Source: JBIIUJ01 sp044340025 (GTDB lineage Bacteria; Pseudomonadota; Alphaproteobacteria; Caulobacterales; Aquidulcibacteraceae). From it: 28,160 nucleotides of DNA. Position numbers and translations under genes: made by a program. This document shows, piece after piece, positions 16,210 to 23,118 of the stretch. Position 1 is the first letter of the stretch. Each line of letters opens with the position of its first letter. A model generated the notes under the pieces. It worked only from the letters and a program-made list of their open reading frames with translations. It did no database searches and was not told the origin of the DNA. The stretch lies in assembly GCA_044340025.1 (NCBI GenBank), contig JBIIUJ010000020.1, forward strand, positions 1-28,160. Direction: 5' to 3'.

Positions 16210-16779
16210 ATGATCGATCTGTTCAAACGCTCCCTGAGCGCTGCCGCCGCAGCCCTGGTGGTCGCCTTGATGCTGGCGGGGTGCGGCGAGCGCGCCGCAG
16301 CGCCGGCCGGCGATGTTTCCCTCGCCGAGCCGCCGGTGGAGGCGCCGCCGCCGGCGCCGGTGATCCTCGGGGTGTTTCCCGCCGCCGACGCCGCAACCGA
16401 TGAGGCCACCGGCGCCCTGACGGTGCAGGAGGCCGCGCTGATCAGCGCGCTCGCCCCGCCGCTCTCGACACAGACCCTGCAGGGGCTGCCCGCCTCCGCG
16501 CCCCGCGCGCAGGACGAGCGCTCCCTTGCGCTTCTGCTCGACGTGGCGCCGGAGACGCCGCTGAAGCTGCGCCGCATCACCCGCGAGGAGCTGGGCGCGC
16601 GCACCGCCGGCTATTGCCGCGGAACCGCGCCCACTTTTGCGATCCTGGCGCTCGACGGGGCTGCGCCCGAGCGGCGCCTGCGCATGGCGATCTTTTCCGG
16701 CGCCGATGCGCCGGGCCCCACCGCGCGCGACAGCGCCGTGTGCGGGGTCTTCACCTATCGTGAGGCCAGCGGTGGGTAA
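16210..16779 (+). CDS. Uncharacterised lipoprotein
   Basis: This 189-residue protein has a lipoprotein signal peptide: a basic start (MIDLFKRSLS), a hydrophobic stretch, and the lipobox LAGC with Cys25 as the lipidation site. Gly at +2 does not suggest inner-membrane retention. The mature part begins with a Pro/Ala-rich linker (about 26-55), then about 130 residues with three cysteines (GYCRGTAP, SAVCGVF and the lipid Cys). No family was recognised. A strong GGAGGAGC ribosome site precedes the ATG. It lies 66 bases after infB, and its stop overlaps the rbfA start in the 8 bases GTGGGTAA, so it is co-transcribed and probably coupled to rbfA. Lipoproteins are not part of the usual infB-rbfA junction. 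Confidence 0.82.
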   Translation: MIDLFKRSLSAAAAALVVALMLAGCGERAAAPAGDVSLAEPPVEAPPPAPVILGVFPAADAATDEATGALTVQEAALISALAPPLSTQTLQGLPASAPRAQDERSLALLLDVAPETPLKLRRITREELGARTAGYCRGTAPTFAILALDGAAPERRLRMAIFSGADAPGPTARDSAVCGVFTYREASGG

Positions 16780-17182
16780 ACGCTTCGACCGCGGGCCCGA
16801 AGCAGGCCCCAGCCAGCGCCAGCTCCGCGCGGGCGAGCTGATCCGTCATGCGCTGGTGGATGTGCTGGCGCGCGGGGATCTGCGCGATCCCACGCTGTCG
16901 GCCGCCACCCTCACGATCGGGGAAGTGCGCATGAGTCCCGACCTCAAGCACGCGACCGTGTTTGTCGCCGCGCTCGGCAAGGACGCCGCGCCCCTGGCCG
17001 CCGCCTTGAACAAGGCCTCGCCCTTCCTGCGCGGGCGGCTGGGCAAGCTGATCGAGACCAAGTTCACGCCCGACCTGCGCTTCATCGCCGACACCTCCTA
17101 TGACGAGGCCGCACGCATCGGGGCGATGTTTGCAAATCCGCACATCGCGCAGGACCTGCGCGGCGACGCGGACGAGGATTGA
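16772..17182 (+). CDS. rbfA: 30S ribosome-binding factor RbfA
   Basis: RbfA is needed for 16S rRNA 5'-end maturation. The GTG start at 16772 gives 136 residues, beginning MGKRFDRGPEAGPSQRQLRA, the usual alphaproteobacterial start. The KH-like fold carries GELIRHALVDVLARGDLRDP and FIADTSYDEAARI. A reading frame extending further upstream (16637) would run through the lipoprotein gene in another frame and is discarded. It overlaps the lipoprotein stop by 8 bases, and truB follows 3 bases after its stop, so the genes form one tight operon. Confidence 0.94.
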   Translation: MGKRFDRGPEAGPSQRQLRAGELIRHALVDVLARGDLRDPTLSAATLTIGEVRMSPDLKHATVFVAALGKDAAPLAAALNKASPFLRGRLGKLIETKFTPDLRFIADTSYDEAARIGAMFANPHIAQDLRGDADED

Positions 17183-17185
17183 TCC

Positions 17186-18139
17186 ATGGCGCGCCGCAAG
17201 AAAGGCCAGGACATTCACGGCTGGCTCGTGCTCGACAAGCCGGCCGAGCTGACCTCCACCGACGCCGTCACCCGCATCCGCCGTCTCTATGACGCCAAGA
17301 AAGCCGGCCATGCCGGCACGCTCGACCCGCTGGCCACCGGCGTCCTGCCGATCGCGCTGGGCGAGGCCACCAAGACCGTCGCCTGGCTGATGGAGGCCGA
17401 AAAGCAGTATCGCTTCGCCATCCGCTGGGGCGTCTCCACCGACACCCAGGACAAGGAAGGCAAGGTGATCGCCACCTCAGGCGTGCGCCCCGCCCCCGCC
17501 GCCGCCGCCGCCGCGCTCACCACCTTCCTGGGCGAGATCCAGCAGGTGCCGCCGACCTATTCGGCCATCAAGGTGGACGGCGAGCGCGCCTATGATCTGG
17601 CCCGCGATGGCGAGGCGGTGGCGCTGGAGGCGCGGCCTGTGGTGCTGCATGAAGCCGCGCTCGCCGACGCCTCCGACCCGGACCGGTTCGTGTTCACCTG
17701 CAGGTGCGGCAAGGGCTTTTACGTGCGCGCGCTGGCGCGTGACCTCGCCGCCGCGCTAGGCGCGGAAGGCCATGTGGAGGACCTGCGCCGCACGGCGGTT
17801 GGCCCCTTCCACGAGGACGCAGCCGTCGGACTGGATAAACTGGGCGATCCGGCGTATAGGGACCGCGCGTTTGAACATCTTCTCCCTGTGGAGACGGCGC
17901 TGGCCGACATCCCGGCGCTCGCCATCACGGAGGAGGAGGCGTTTCGGCTCCGGCATGGCCGGTCCATCGTCCTTCTGCCCCATCAGGCCGAGGAATTGCG
18001 CGCACGGCGCCGCCCACGGGTCATTTCCGGTCAGGACATGAGCCGCGCAGCGCTTGCGACCACGCGGGATGGACAGGCGGTTGCGCTGGGCGACGTGCGG
18101 GCGGGGAGCTTCAACCCCATCCGCGTCTTTCAATTATGA
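17186..18139 (+). CDS. truB: tRNA pseudouridine(55) synthase
   Basis: TruB makes pseudouridine 55 in the T-loop of tRNAs. At 317 residues it has normal length. The catalytic motif GHAGTLDPLATGVLPIALG spans 41-59, with nucleophile Asp47. The downstream motifs KQYRF, GEIQQVPPTYSAIKVDGERAY and CGKGFYVRALARDL are all intact. The C-terminal part (about 245-317) is a PUA-like region. The start is ATG at 17186, just after the rbfA stop. It is followed by rpsO after 15 bases, which contain the ribosome site TATGGAGA. Confidence 0.96.
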   Translation: MARRKKGQDIHGWLVLDKPAELTSTDAVTRIRRLYDAKKAGHAGTLDPLATGVLPIALGEATKTVAWLMEAEKQYRFAIRWGVSTDTQDKEGKVIATSGVRPAPAAAAAALTTFLGEIQQVPPTYSAIKVDGERAYDLARDGEAVALEARPVVLHEAALADASDPDRFVFTCRCGKGFYVRALARDLAAALGAEGHVEDLRRTAVGPFHEDAAVGLDKLGDPAYRDRAFEHLLPVETALADIPALAITEEEAFRLRHGRSIVLLPHQAEELRARRRPRVISGQDMSRAALATTRDGQAVALGDVRAGSFNPIRVFQL

Positions 18140-18154
18140 GTATGGAGAAATCCG

Positions 18155-18424
18155 ATGTCGATTACGGCGGAAAAGAAAGCCGAATTGATCAAGACCCACG
18201 CCCGCGGCGAGGGCGACACCGGCTCGCCTGAAGTTCAGGTGGCCATCCTCTCGGCGCGCATCTCGACGCTGACCGAGCACTTCAAGGAACACAAGAAGGA
18301 CAACCACTCCCGCCGGGGTCTCCTGGCGATGGTGGCGCAACGGCGCAGCCTTCTCGACTATCTCAAGAAGCGCGACGTGAGCCGCTATCAGGCGATCGTC
18401 GAAAAGCTCGGCCTGCGCCGCTAG
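18155..18424 (+). CDS. rpsO: 30S ribosomal protein S15
   Basis: S15 binds 16S rRNA at an early stage of small-subunit assembly. The protein is 89 residues, the same length as E. coli S15. The family motifs GDTGSPEVQVAILSARI and LTEHFKEHKKDNHSRRGLL, plus the C-terminal VSRYQAIVEKLGLRR, are all present. It is separated from pnp by 208 bases containing a palindromic repeat, so its mRNA is likely a target of PNPase-dependent decay. In E. coli S15 represses its own translation through a pseudoknot at its leader; no such structure was looked for in the 15-base gap here. Confidence 0.97.
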   Translation: MSITAEKKAELIKTHARGEGDTGSPEVQVAILSARISTLTEHFKEHKKDNHSRRGLLAMVAQRRSLLDYLKKRDVSRYQAIVEKLGLRR

Positions 18425-18447
18425 GCGCCGGTTGACGACCCCGCTGT

Positions 18448-18489
18448 CCTCCCCCGTTCTCGGGGGAGGTGGCGCGAAGCGCCGGAGGG
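18448..18489. repeat. Palindromic repeat between rpsO and pnp
   Basis: Two adjacent hairpins are present: CCTCCCCCG-TTCT-CGGGGGAGG (18448-18469, perfect 9-base stem) and GGCGC-GAA-GCGCC (18471-18483), followed by a GGAGGGGGG tract. This is a different family from the CGTCATCC elements. There is no T-run, so it is not a classical terminator, but it may stabilise the rpsO 3' end. The rest of the rpsO-pnp gap to 18632 holds no gene. Confidence 0.75.
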
Positions 18490-18632
18490 GGGAGGCCTGG
18501 AGCGGCCCCGCCTTCCCACCACAAGCCTCGCCGGCGCGGAATAGGCCGCGCCTTCAGCGAGCGACCCGGACGGGGAGGGCCCCGCCGGTTATTGGGTTCC
18601 GCAGGAGGGCCTGCGGCGCCTGGAGATGCACG

Positions 18633-20855
18633 ATGTTTGATATCAAGAAAGTCTCGATCGAGTGGGGCGGCAAGACGCTGACGCTCGAAACCGGCCGCGT
18701 GGCCCGTCAGGCCGATGGCGCAGTCCTCGCCACTTATGGCGAGACGCAGGTTCTGGCCACCGCCGTGGCGGCGAAGGCCCCCAAGCCCGGCCTCGATTTC
18801 TTCCCGCTGACGGTGAATTATCAGGAGAAGTTCTTCGCGGCCGGCCGGATCCCTGGCGGCTATTTCAAGCGCGAAGGCCGCCCGACCGAGAAGGAGACGC
18901 TGGTCTCCCGCCTGATCGACCGGCCGATCCGCCCGCTGTTCGTGAAGGGCTTCAAGAACGAGACCCAGATCGTGATCACGACCCTGTCGCATGATCAGGA
19001 GAACGATCCCGACATCCTGGCCATGGTGGCGGCCTCCGCCGCCCTCACGCTTTCGGGGCTTCCCTTCATGGGCCCGATCGGCGCGGCGCGCGTGGGCTAT
19101 CTCAACGGCGAGTATGTCCTGAACCCCACCACCGCGCAGACCAAGGAGTCCGACATGGACCTCGTGGTCGCCGGCACCGCGGACGCGGTGATGATGGTGG
19201 AAAGCGAGATCTACGAGCTTTCCGAAGGGATCGTGCTGGGCGCGGTGTCGTTTGCGCACAAGGCGATGCAGCCGGTGATCGACGCGATCATCAAGCTGGC
19301 TGAAACCGCCGCCAAGGACGCCTGGGACTTCCATGCCGAAGACCTGTCGGCGGAAAAGAAGGCCGTTCGCGGCCTGATCGGCGACATGATCGACGCGGCC
19401 TACAAGGTCGCCGACAAGGGCGCCCGCCACGACGCGATCGAGCAGGCCAAGGCGCTTGCCGCCTCCAAGCTCGTGAAGTCCGACGACAATCCCGACGGCA
19501 TGGACCCGGTGGTGTTCAAGGCGGTCTGCAAGGAAGTCGAAAGCGACGTCGTGCGCACCGCCATCGTCAAGCACGGCCGCCGGATCGACGGCCGCCCGGT
19601 CGACAAGGTGCGTCCCATCGTGGCCGAAGTGGGCGTGCTGCCGCGCGCGCACGGCTCTGCGCTGTTCACCCGCGGCGAGACGCAGGCGCTGGTCGTGGCC
19701 ACGCTCGGCACCGCCGACGATGAGCAGTTCATCGACACGCTGGAAGGCACGATCAAGGAGCGCTTCATGCTCCACTACAACTTCCCTCCCTATTCGGTGG
19801 GCGAAGTGGGCCGCATGGGCGGCGCCGGCCGGCGCGAGATCGGCCACGGCAAGCTCGCCTGGCGGGCGATGCAGGCCGTCCTGCCCACGCCGGAGGAGTT
19901 CCCTTACACGGTGCGGATCGTCTCCGAGATCACCGAGAGCAACGGCTCCTCGTCGATGGCCACCGTGTGCGGCTCCTCGCTCGCCATGATGGACGCCGGC
20001 GCGCCCTTGAAGGCCCCGGTGGCCGGGGTGGCGATGGGTCTGGTGCTCGAAGAGGACGGCTCGTTTGAAGTGCTGACCGACATCCTCGGCGACGAGGATC
20101 ACCTCGGCGACATGGACTTCAAGGTCGCCGGCACCGAAAAGGGCATCACTTCGCTCCAGATGGACATCAAGGTCGCCGGCATCACCGAGGAGATCATGAA
20201 GGTCGCCCTCACCCGCGCCCACGCGGGCCGGATGCACATCCTGGAGGAGATGGCCAAGGCCCTCACCGCCGGCCGCAACGAGATGAACCCCTTCGCGCCG
20301 AAGATCCAGGCGATGAAGATCCCGGTGGACAAGATCCGCGAAGTGATCGGTTCCGGCGGCAAGGTGATCCGCGAGATCGTGGAAAAGACCGGCGCCAAGG
20401 TGAACATCGAGGACGACGGCAGCGTGAAGATCGCCTCGCCCAGCCAGGACTCGATCGACGCCGCCGTAAAGTGGATCAAGTCCATCGTGTCGGAGCCGGA
20501 AGTCGGCGTGATCTACGACGGCAAGGTCGTGAAGGTGATGGAATTCGGCGCCTTCGTGAACTTCTTCGGCGCCAAGGACGGCCTCGTCCACATCTCGCAG
20601 CTCGCGCCCCGCAAGGTCGCGACCGTGAATGAAGTGGTCAAGGAAGGCGACATGGTGAAGGTGAAGCTCCTCGGCGTGGATGACCGCGGCAAGGTGCGCC
20701 TCTCCATGAAGGTGGTCGATCAGGCCACCGGCGAAGACCTCGAAGCCAAGATGGCCGCCGAACGCGCGGCCAATGGCGAAGAGCCGGAGCCGGCCGAAGC
20801 GGAAGGCGGCGGCGAACGCCGCGAGCGCCGCCCCCGTCGCCCACGCCGGGACTGA
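18633..20855 (+). CDS. pnp: Polyribonucleotide nucleotidyltransferase (PNPase)
   Basis: PNPase degrades RNA 3' to 5' phosphorolytically, as part of the RNA degradosome and as a tail polymerase. The protein has 740 residues from the ATG at 18633 (MFDIKKVSIEWGGKTLTLE). Domains in order are a first RNase PH domain (about 11-140), alpha-linker (about 240-310), a second RNase PH domain (about 320-460), a KH domain with GSGG at about 573-576, an S1 domain (about 626-698), and an arginine-rich tail (ERRERRPRRPRRD). The tail resembles the basic C-terminus of alphaproteobacterial PNPases. An in-frame extension back to 18432 lacks family similarity and is rejected; TGGAG precedes the start used. It is the last gene of the block and is followed by REP-like repeats. 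Confidence 0.97.
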   Translation: MFDIKKVSIEWGGKTLTLETGRVARQADGAVLATYGETQVLATAVAAKAPKPGLDFFPLTVNYQEKFFAAGRIPGGYFKREGRPTEKETLVSRLIDRPIRPLFVKGFKNETQIVITTLSHDQENDPDILAMVAASAALTLSGLPFMGPIGAARVGYLNGEYVLNPTTAQTKESDMDLVVAGTADAVMMVESEIYELSEGIVLGAVSFAHKAMQPVIDAIIKLAETAAKDAWDFHAEDLSAEKKAVRGLIGDMIDAAYKVADKGARHDAIEQAKALAASKLVKSDDNPDGMDPVVFKAVCKEVESDVVRTAIVKHGRRIDGRPVDKVRPIVAEVGVLPRAHGSALFTRGETQALVVATLGTADDEQFIDTLEGTIKERFMLHYNFPPYSVGEVGRMGGAGRREIGHGKLAWRAMQAVLPTPEEFPYTVRIVSEITESNGSSSMATVCGSSLAMMDAGAPLKAPVAGVAMGLVLEEDGSFEVLTDILGDEDHLGDMDFKVAGTEKGITSLQMDIKVAGITEEIMKVALTRAHAGRMHILEEMAKALTAGRNEMNPFAPKIQAMKIPVDKIREVIGSGGKVIREIVEKTGAKVNIEDDGSVKIASPSQDSIDAAVKWIKSIVSEPEVGVIYDGKVVKVMEFGAFVNFFGAKDGLVHISQLAPRKVATVNEVVKEGDMVKVKLLGVDDRGKVRLSMKVVDQATGEDLEAKMAAERAANGEEPEPAEAEGGGERRERRPRRPRRD

Positions 20856-20862
20856 CCCTCCC

Positions 20863-20890
20863 CGTCCTCCCGGCCGAAGCGCCGGGACCT
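20863..20890. repeat. REP-doublet element, left-arm fragment
   Basis: The fragment begins CGTCCTCCCGGCCGAAGCGC and continues into CGGGACCT. Only a degenerate left arm is present. It sits just after the pnp stop. Confidence 0.6.
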
Positions 20891-20899
20891 CGGGCCTGC

Positions 20900-20975
20900 C
20901 GTCATCCCGGCCGAAGCAAAGCGGAGAGCCGGGATCTTGTGCCTTCACGAGATCCTCGCTTTCGCGAGGATGACG
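20900..20975. repeat. REP-doublet element, copy 3
   Basis: This is a full-length 76-base copy with ends CGTCATCC and GGATGACG. The left hairpin is ATCCCGGC/GCCGGGAT and the right hairpin is ATCCTCGC-TTTC-GCGAGGAT. The inner pair is GGATCT/AGATCC. A solitary right end follows at 20983-20996. Confidence 0.88.
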
Positions 20976-21007
20976 GTGGGGGCGCGAGGATGACGGCAGG
21001 CCGCGCC

Positions 21008-21034
21008 CGTCATCCCGGCCGAAGCGCAGCGCCA
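21008..21034. repeat. REP-doublet element, left-arm fragment
   Basis: CGTCATCCCGGCCGAAGCGC is followed directly by the next full copy, so the right arm is missing. This suggests deletion or nested insertion. Confidence 0.65.
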
Positions 21035-21036
21035 AC

Positions 21037-21112
21037 CGTCATCCCGGCCGAAGCGAAGCGGAGAGCCGGGATCTTGTGCCTGCTCGAGATCCTCGCTTTC
21101 GCGAGGATGACG
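21037..21112. repeat. REP-doublet element, copy 4
   Basis: This is a second full-length 76-base copy, near-identical to copy 3 and differing mainly in the central linker. The remainder of the gap to 21216 contains two degenerate right ends (GCGCGAGGAT...) and the leader of the small membrane-protein gene. Confidence 0.88.
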
Positions 21113-21216
21113 GTTCGGCGCGAGGATGGCTGCGCGGGCGCGAGGATTACGGACGCTCCGCGCCGCTTTGCGTGACACCTCAGGCGCGCTAAACCCGAAC
21201 CCAGAGGAACCCACCC

Positions 21217-21390
21217 ATGGCCGCGCACGCCGCCCCCGAACCCGCCGAACCGCCAAAGCCCGACGACGGCCGCTGGATCTGGCTCACGCCGATCGGGATC
21301 GCCATCGTGGCCGGGCTTCTGGCCCTGCCCATGTGCACTGCGGGTGAGCCGAAGCCGCCGCCCGCAGCGAACGCACCGACGGGCGAATAA
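21217..21390 (+). CDS. Small single-pass membrane protein (57 residues)
   Basis: An ATG at 21217 with AGAGGAA about eight bases upstream opens a 57-codon frame. The N-terminal third is Pro/Glu/Asp-rich (MAAHAAPEPAEPPKPDDG). A hydrophobic segment follows at about residues 20-39 (WIWLTPIGIAIVAGLLALPM), then Cys40 and a Pro/Ala-rich tail ending in TGE. The topology is one transmembrane helix; Cys40 is not in a canonical lipobox position because a long soluble stretch precedes the helix. An intrinsic terminator starts within the stop codon, which supports a self-contained transcription unit. No family was recognised. Its G+C-rich codon use matches the neighbourhood. Confidence 0.62.
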   Translation: MAAHAAPEPAEPPKPDDGRWIWLTPIGIAIVAGLLALPMCTAGEPKPPPAANAPTGE

Positions 21391-21411
21391 CCGTCACGCT
21401 CGACGGTTTTT
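21389..21411 (+). terminator. Intrinsic terminator of the small membrane-protein gene
   Basis: A perfect 7-base stem (AACCGTC/GACGGTT) with an ACGCTC loop is followed by T residues, five in a row from 21407 to 21411. The stem begins in the TAA stop codon. Confidence 0.8.
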
Positions 21412-21439
21412 GAAGTGGCGCAACCGTGAGGGCGCTTTA

Positions 21440-21468
21440 GTCTCCCCGCAAAACAAGCTTGGGGAGAC
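21440..21468 (+). promoter_or_regulatory. Hairpin sequestering the Shine-Dalgarno of the acyl-CoA synthetase gene
   Basis: GTCTCCCC (21440-21447) and GGGGAGAC (21461-21468) form a perfect 8-base stem around a 13-base loop. The 3' arm contains the ribosome site GGGGAGA, four to five bases before the ATG at 21473. A CAAGCTTG palindrome overlaps the loop at 21454-21461, so a protein-binding operator is an alternative. Confidence 0.65.
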
Positions 21469-21472
21469 GAAC

Positions 21473-23053
21473 ATGCCGTGGCCGTTCCGGGACATCCTGC
21501 GCGTGGTGGAATCGGTGGCGGAGGCCGATGCGCCGGCCTTGCTGCATGGCGACCGGCGGGTGAGCTGGGGGGAGCTATCGGCGCGCTCGTCCGCTCTGGC
21601 GGGCGCTTTTGCGGCGGCCGGTGCGCGGCCGGGCGACAAGATCGCCCACTACCTCCGCAACGGGCCGGAGTATCTCGAAACATCGGTTGCGGCGTTCAAG
21701 GCGGGGCTGACCCATGTGAACGTGAACTATCGCTACACGGCGGGCGAGCTGTTCCACATCCTCGACAATTCGGACGCGGCGGTCATCGTCTATGCCCGCG
21801 AGTTCGCCGCCAATGTGGCCGAGCTTCAGCCGCGCCTTCCCAAGGTGAAGCTGTTTGTGGAGGCAGGCGCCGGCGCGCCCGTCAACAGCTTTGCAAAAGC
21901 CTATGAAGACCTCGCCGCCGGCCCGCCGATGGAGACTGAGGCGGTGGACGAAGACCCGATGGTCTTCATCTATACCGGCGGAACCACCGGCCTGCCCAAG
22001 GGCGTGATGTGGCGCCAGGCGGAGCTGTTTGACGCGCTTTCGGCCCCGTTTCCGCGCGAAGCCATGCAGTCTCCTGCCGCTTACGAGGCGTTCCTGCGCG
22101 CCGGGGGGCGACCGGCGCCCGCCATGATCTGCCCGCCGCTGATGCATGGCGCGGGCTATCTCATCGCGCTCTCCACCCTGCTGCGCGGCGGGGCGATCGT
22201 CACCGTGCCGGGCGCTGGGTTCGAGGCGGAACAGGCTCTGGCCGACATCGGCCGCCACAGGCCGGGGCTGGTGGTGATCGTGGGCGATGCGTTCGGCCGG
22301 CCGCTGATGCGCGCACTGGAGGCCGCGCCCGGCGCGCATGACCTTTCCAGCGTCGGGATGATGATCTCGTCGGGCGCCATGTGGAGCCCGGAGGTGAAGG
22401 CCGGCGTGGGCGCGCACAATCCCGGGATGATGATGATGGACGCGCTCGGCTCCTCTGAAGTGCTGGGCATGGGCGCGTCGATGTCGACCGCCGCCACGGC
22501 CGCAGCGCCGACGAAATTCATGCGCGATCCCCGCACCCGCGTGATCGATGACGAGGGAAACGAGGTTCAGCCCGGCTCGGGCGCGCTCGGGCGCATCCAT
22601 CGCGGCGGGCCTCAGCCGGCGGGCTATTACAAGGACCCTGAGAAGTCCGCCCGCACCTTCGTGACGCTGGCGGACGGCGAGCGCTATGTCGTGCCGGGCG
22701 ATTACGCCACCGTGGACGAGGACGGATCGATCCGGCTGGTCGGGCGCGGCAATCAGGTGATCAACACCGGCGGCGAGAAGGTCTTTGTCGAGGAGGTGGA
22801 GGAAGCGCTGAAGACCCACCCGGCGGTGGAGGATGCGCTGGTGTTCGGCGTCGCCGACGCCACCTGGGGCCAGGCGGTCACGGCGGTGGTGGAAGCAAAC
22901 CGTGCCATAGCGCCCGAAGAACTGGTCGCCCATGTGCGCCAGAGCCTCGCGCCCTACAAATCGCCCAAGCGGATCATCTTCGCCGAGAAGGCGCCGCGCG
23001 GCCCGAACGGCAAGGCGAACTATGAGGCCTGCCGCGCGCTGGCGGCGGGGTGA
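21473..23053 (+). CDS. AMP-forming acyl-CoA synthetase
   Basis: This adenylate-forming ligase activates a carboxylic acid to its CoA thioester through an acyl-AMP. The ATG at 21473 gives 526 residues. The phosphate-binding motif YTGGTTGLPKG is at 167-177, the hinge/A8 region GRGNQVINTGGEKV lies in the C-terminal third, and the catalytic lysine is Lys514 in GPNGKANY. The form YTGGTTGLPKGVMW and the layout resemble FadD19/FadD17-type long-chain or steroid side-chain acyl-CoA synthetases of actinobacteria and their proteobacterial relatives, so the substrate may be a fatty, terpenoid or sterol-derived acid. This is inference. The gene is flanked by terminators on both sides and so looks monocistronic. 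Confidence 0.92.
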   Translation: MPWPFRDILRVVESVAEADAPALLHGDRRVSWGELSARSSALAGAFAAAGARPGDKIAHYLRNGPEYLETSVAAFKAGLTHVNVNYRYTAGELFHILDNSDAAVIVYAREFAANVAELQPRLPKVKLFVEAGAGAPVNSFAKAYEDLAAGPPMETEAVDEDPMVFIYTGGTTGLPKGVMWRQAELFDALSAPFPREAMQSPAAYEAFLRAGGRPAPAMICPPLMHGAGYLIALSTLLRGGAIVTVPGAGFEAEQALADIGRHRPGLVVIVGDAFGRPLMRALEAAPGAHDLSSVGMMISSGAMWSPEVKAGVGAHNPGMMMMDALGSSEVLGMGASMSTAATAAAPTKFMRDPRTRVIDDEGNEVQPGSGALGRIHRGGPQPAGYYKDPEKSARTFVTLADGERYVVPGDYATVDEDGSIRLVGRGNQVINTGGEKVFVEEVEEALKTHPAVEDALVFGVADATWGQAVTAVVEANRAIAPEELVAHVRQSLAPYKSPKRIIFAEKAPRGPNGKANYEACRALAAG

Positions 23054-23062
23054 GCAGCCATG

Positions 23063-23087
23063 CCGCCGATGCATGGCCGGCGGTTTT
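23063..23087 (+). terminator. Intrinsic terminator of the acyl-CoA synthetase gene
   Basis: The stem CCGCCG/CGGCGG (six pairs, nine-base loop) is followed by TTTT, ten bases after the stop codon. Confidence 0.65.
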
Positions 23088-23118
23088 ACCGGCGCGCCGG
23101 GCAGGCTAAGCAGGCGCC

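Noticed and set aside
18432..18632. Upstream start for pnp inside the rpsO-pnp gap
   Set aside because: The extra 67 residues come from a palindromic repeat and match no PNPase N-terminus; the ATG at 18633 has a ribosome site and the conserved MFDIKK start.
18363..21035. 890-codon minus-strand frame opposite pnp
   Set aside because: It has the same antisense composition bias (His/Leu/Gly/Arg-rich) and no domain, and it runs through REP-like repeats; the plus strand carries an unambiguous PNPase.
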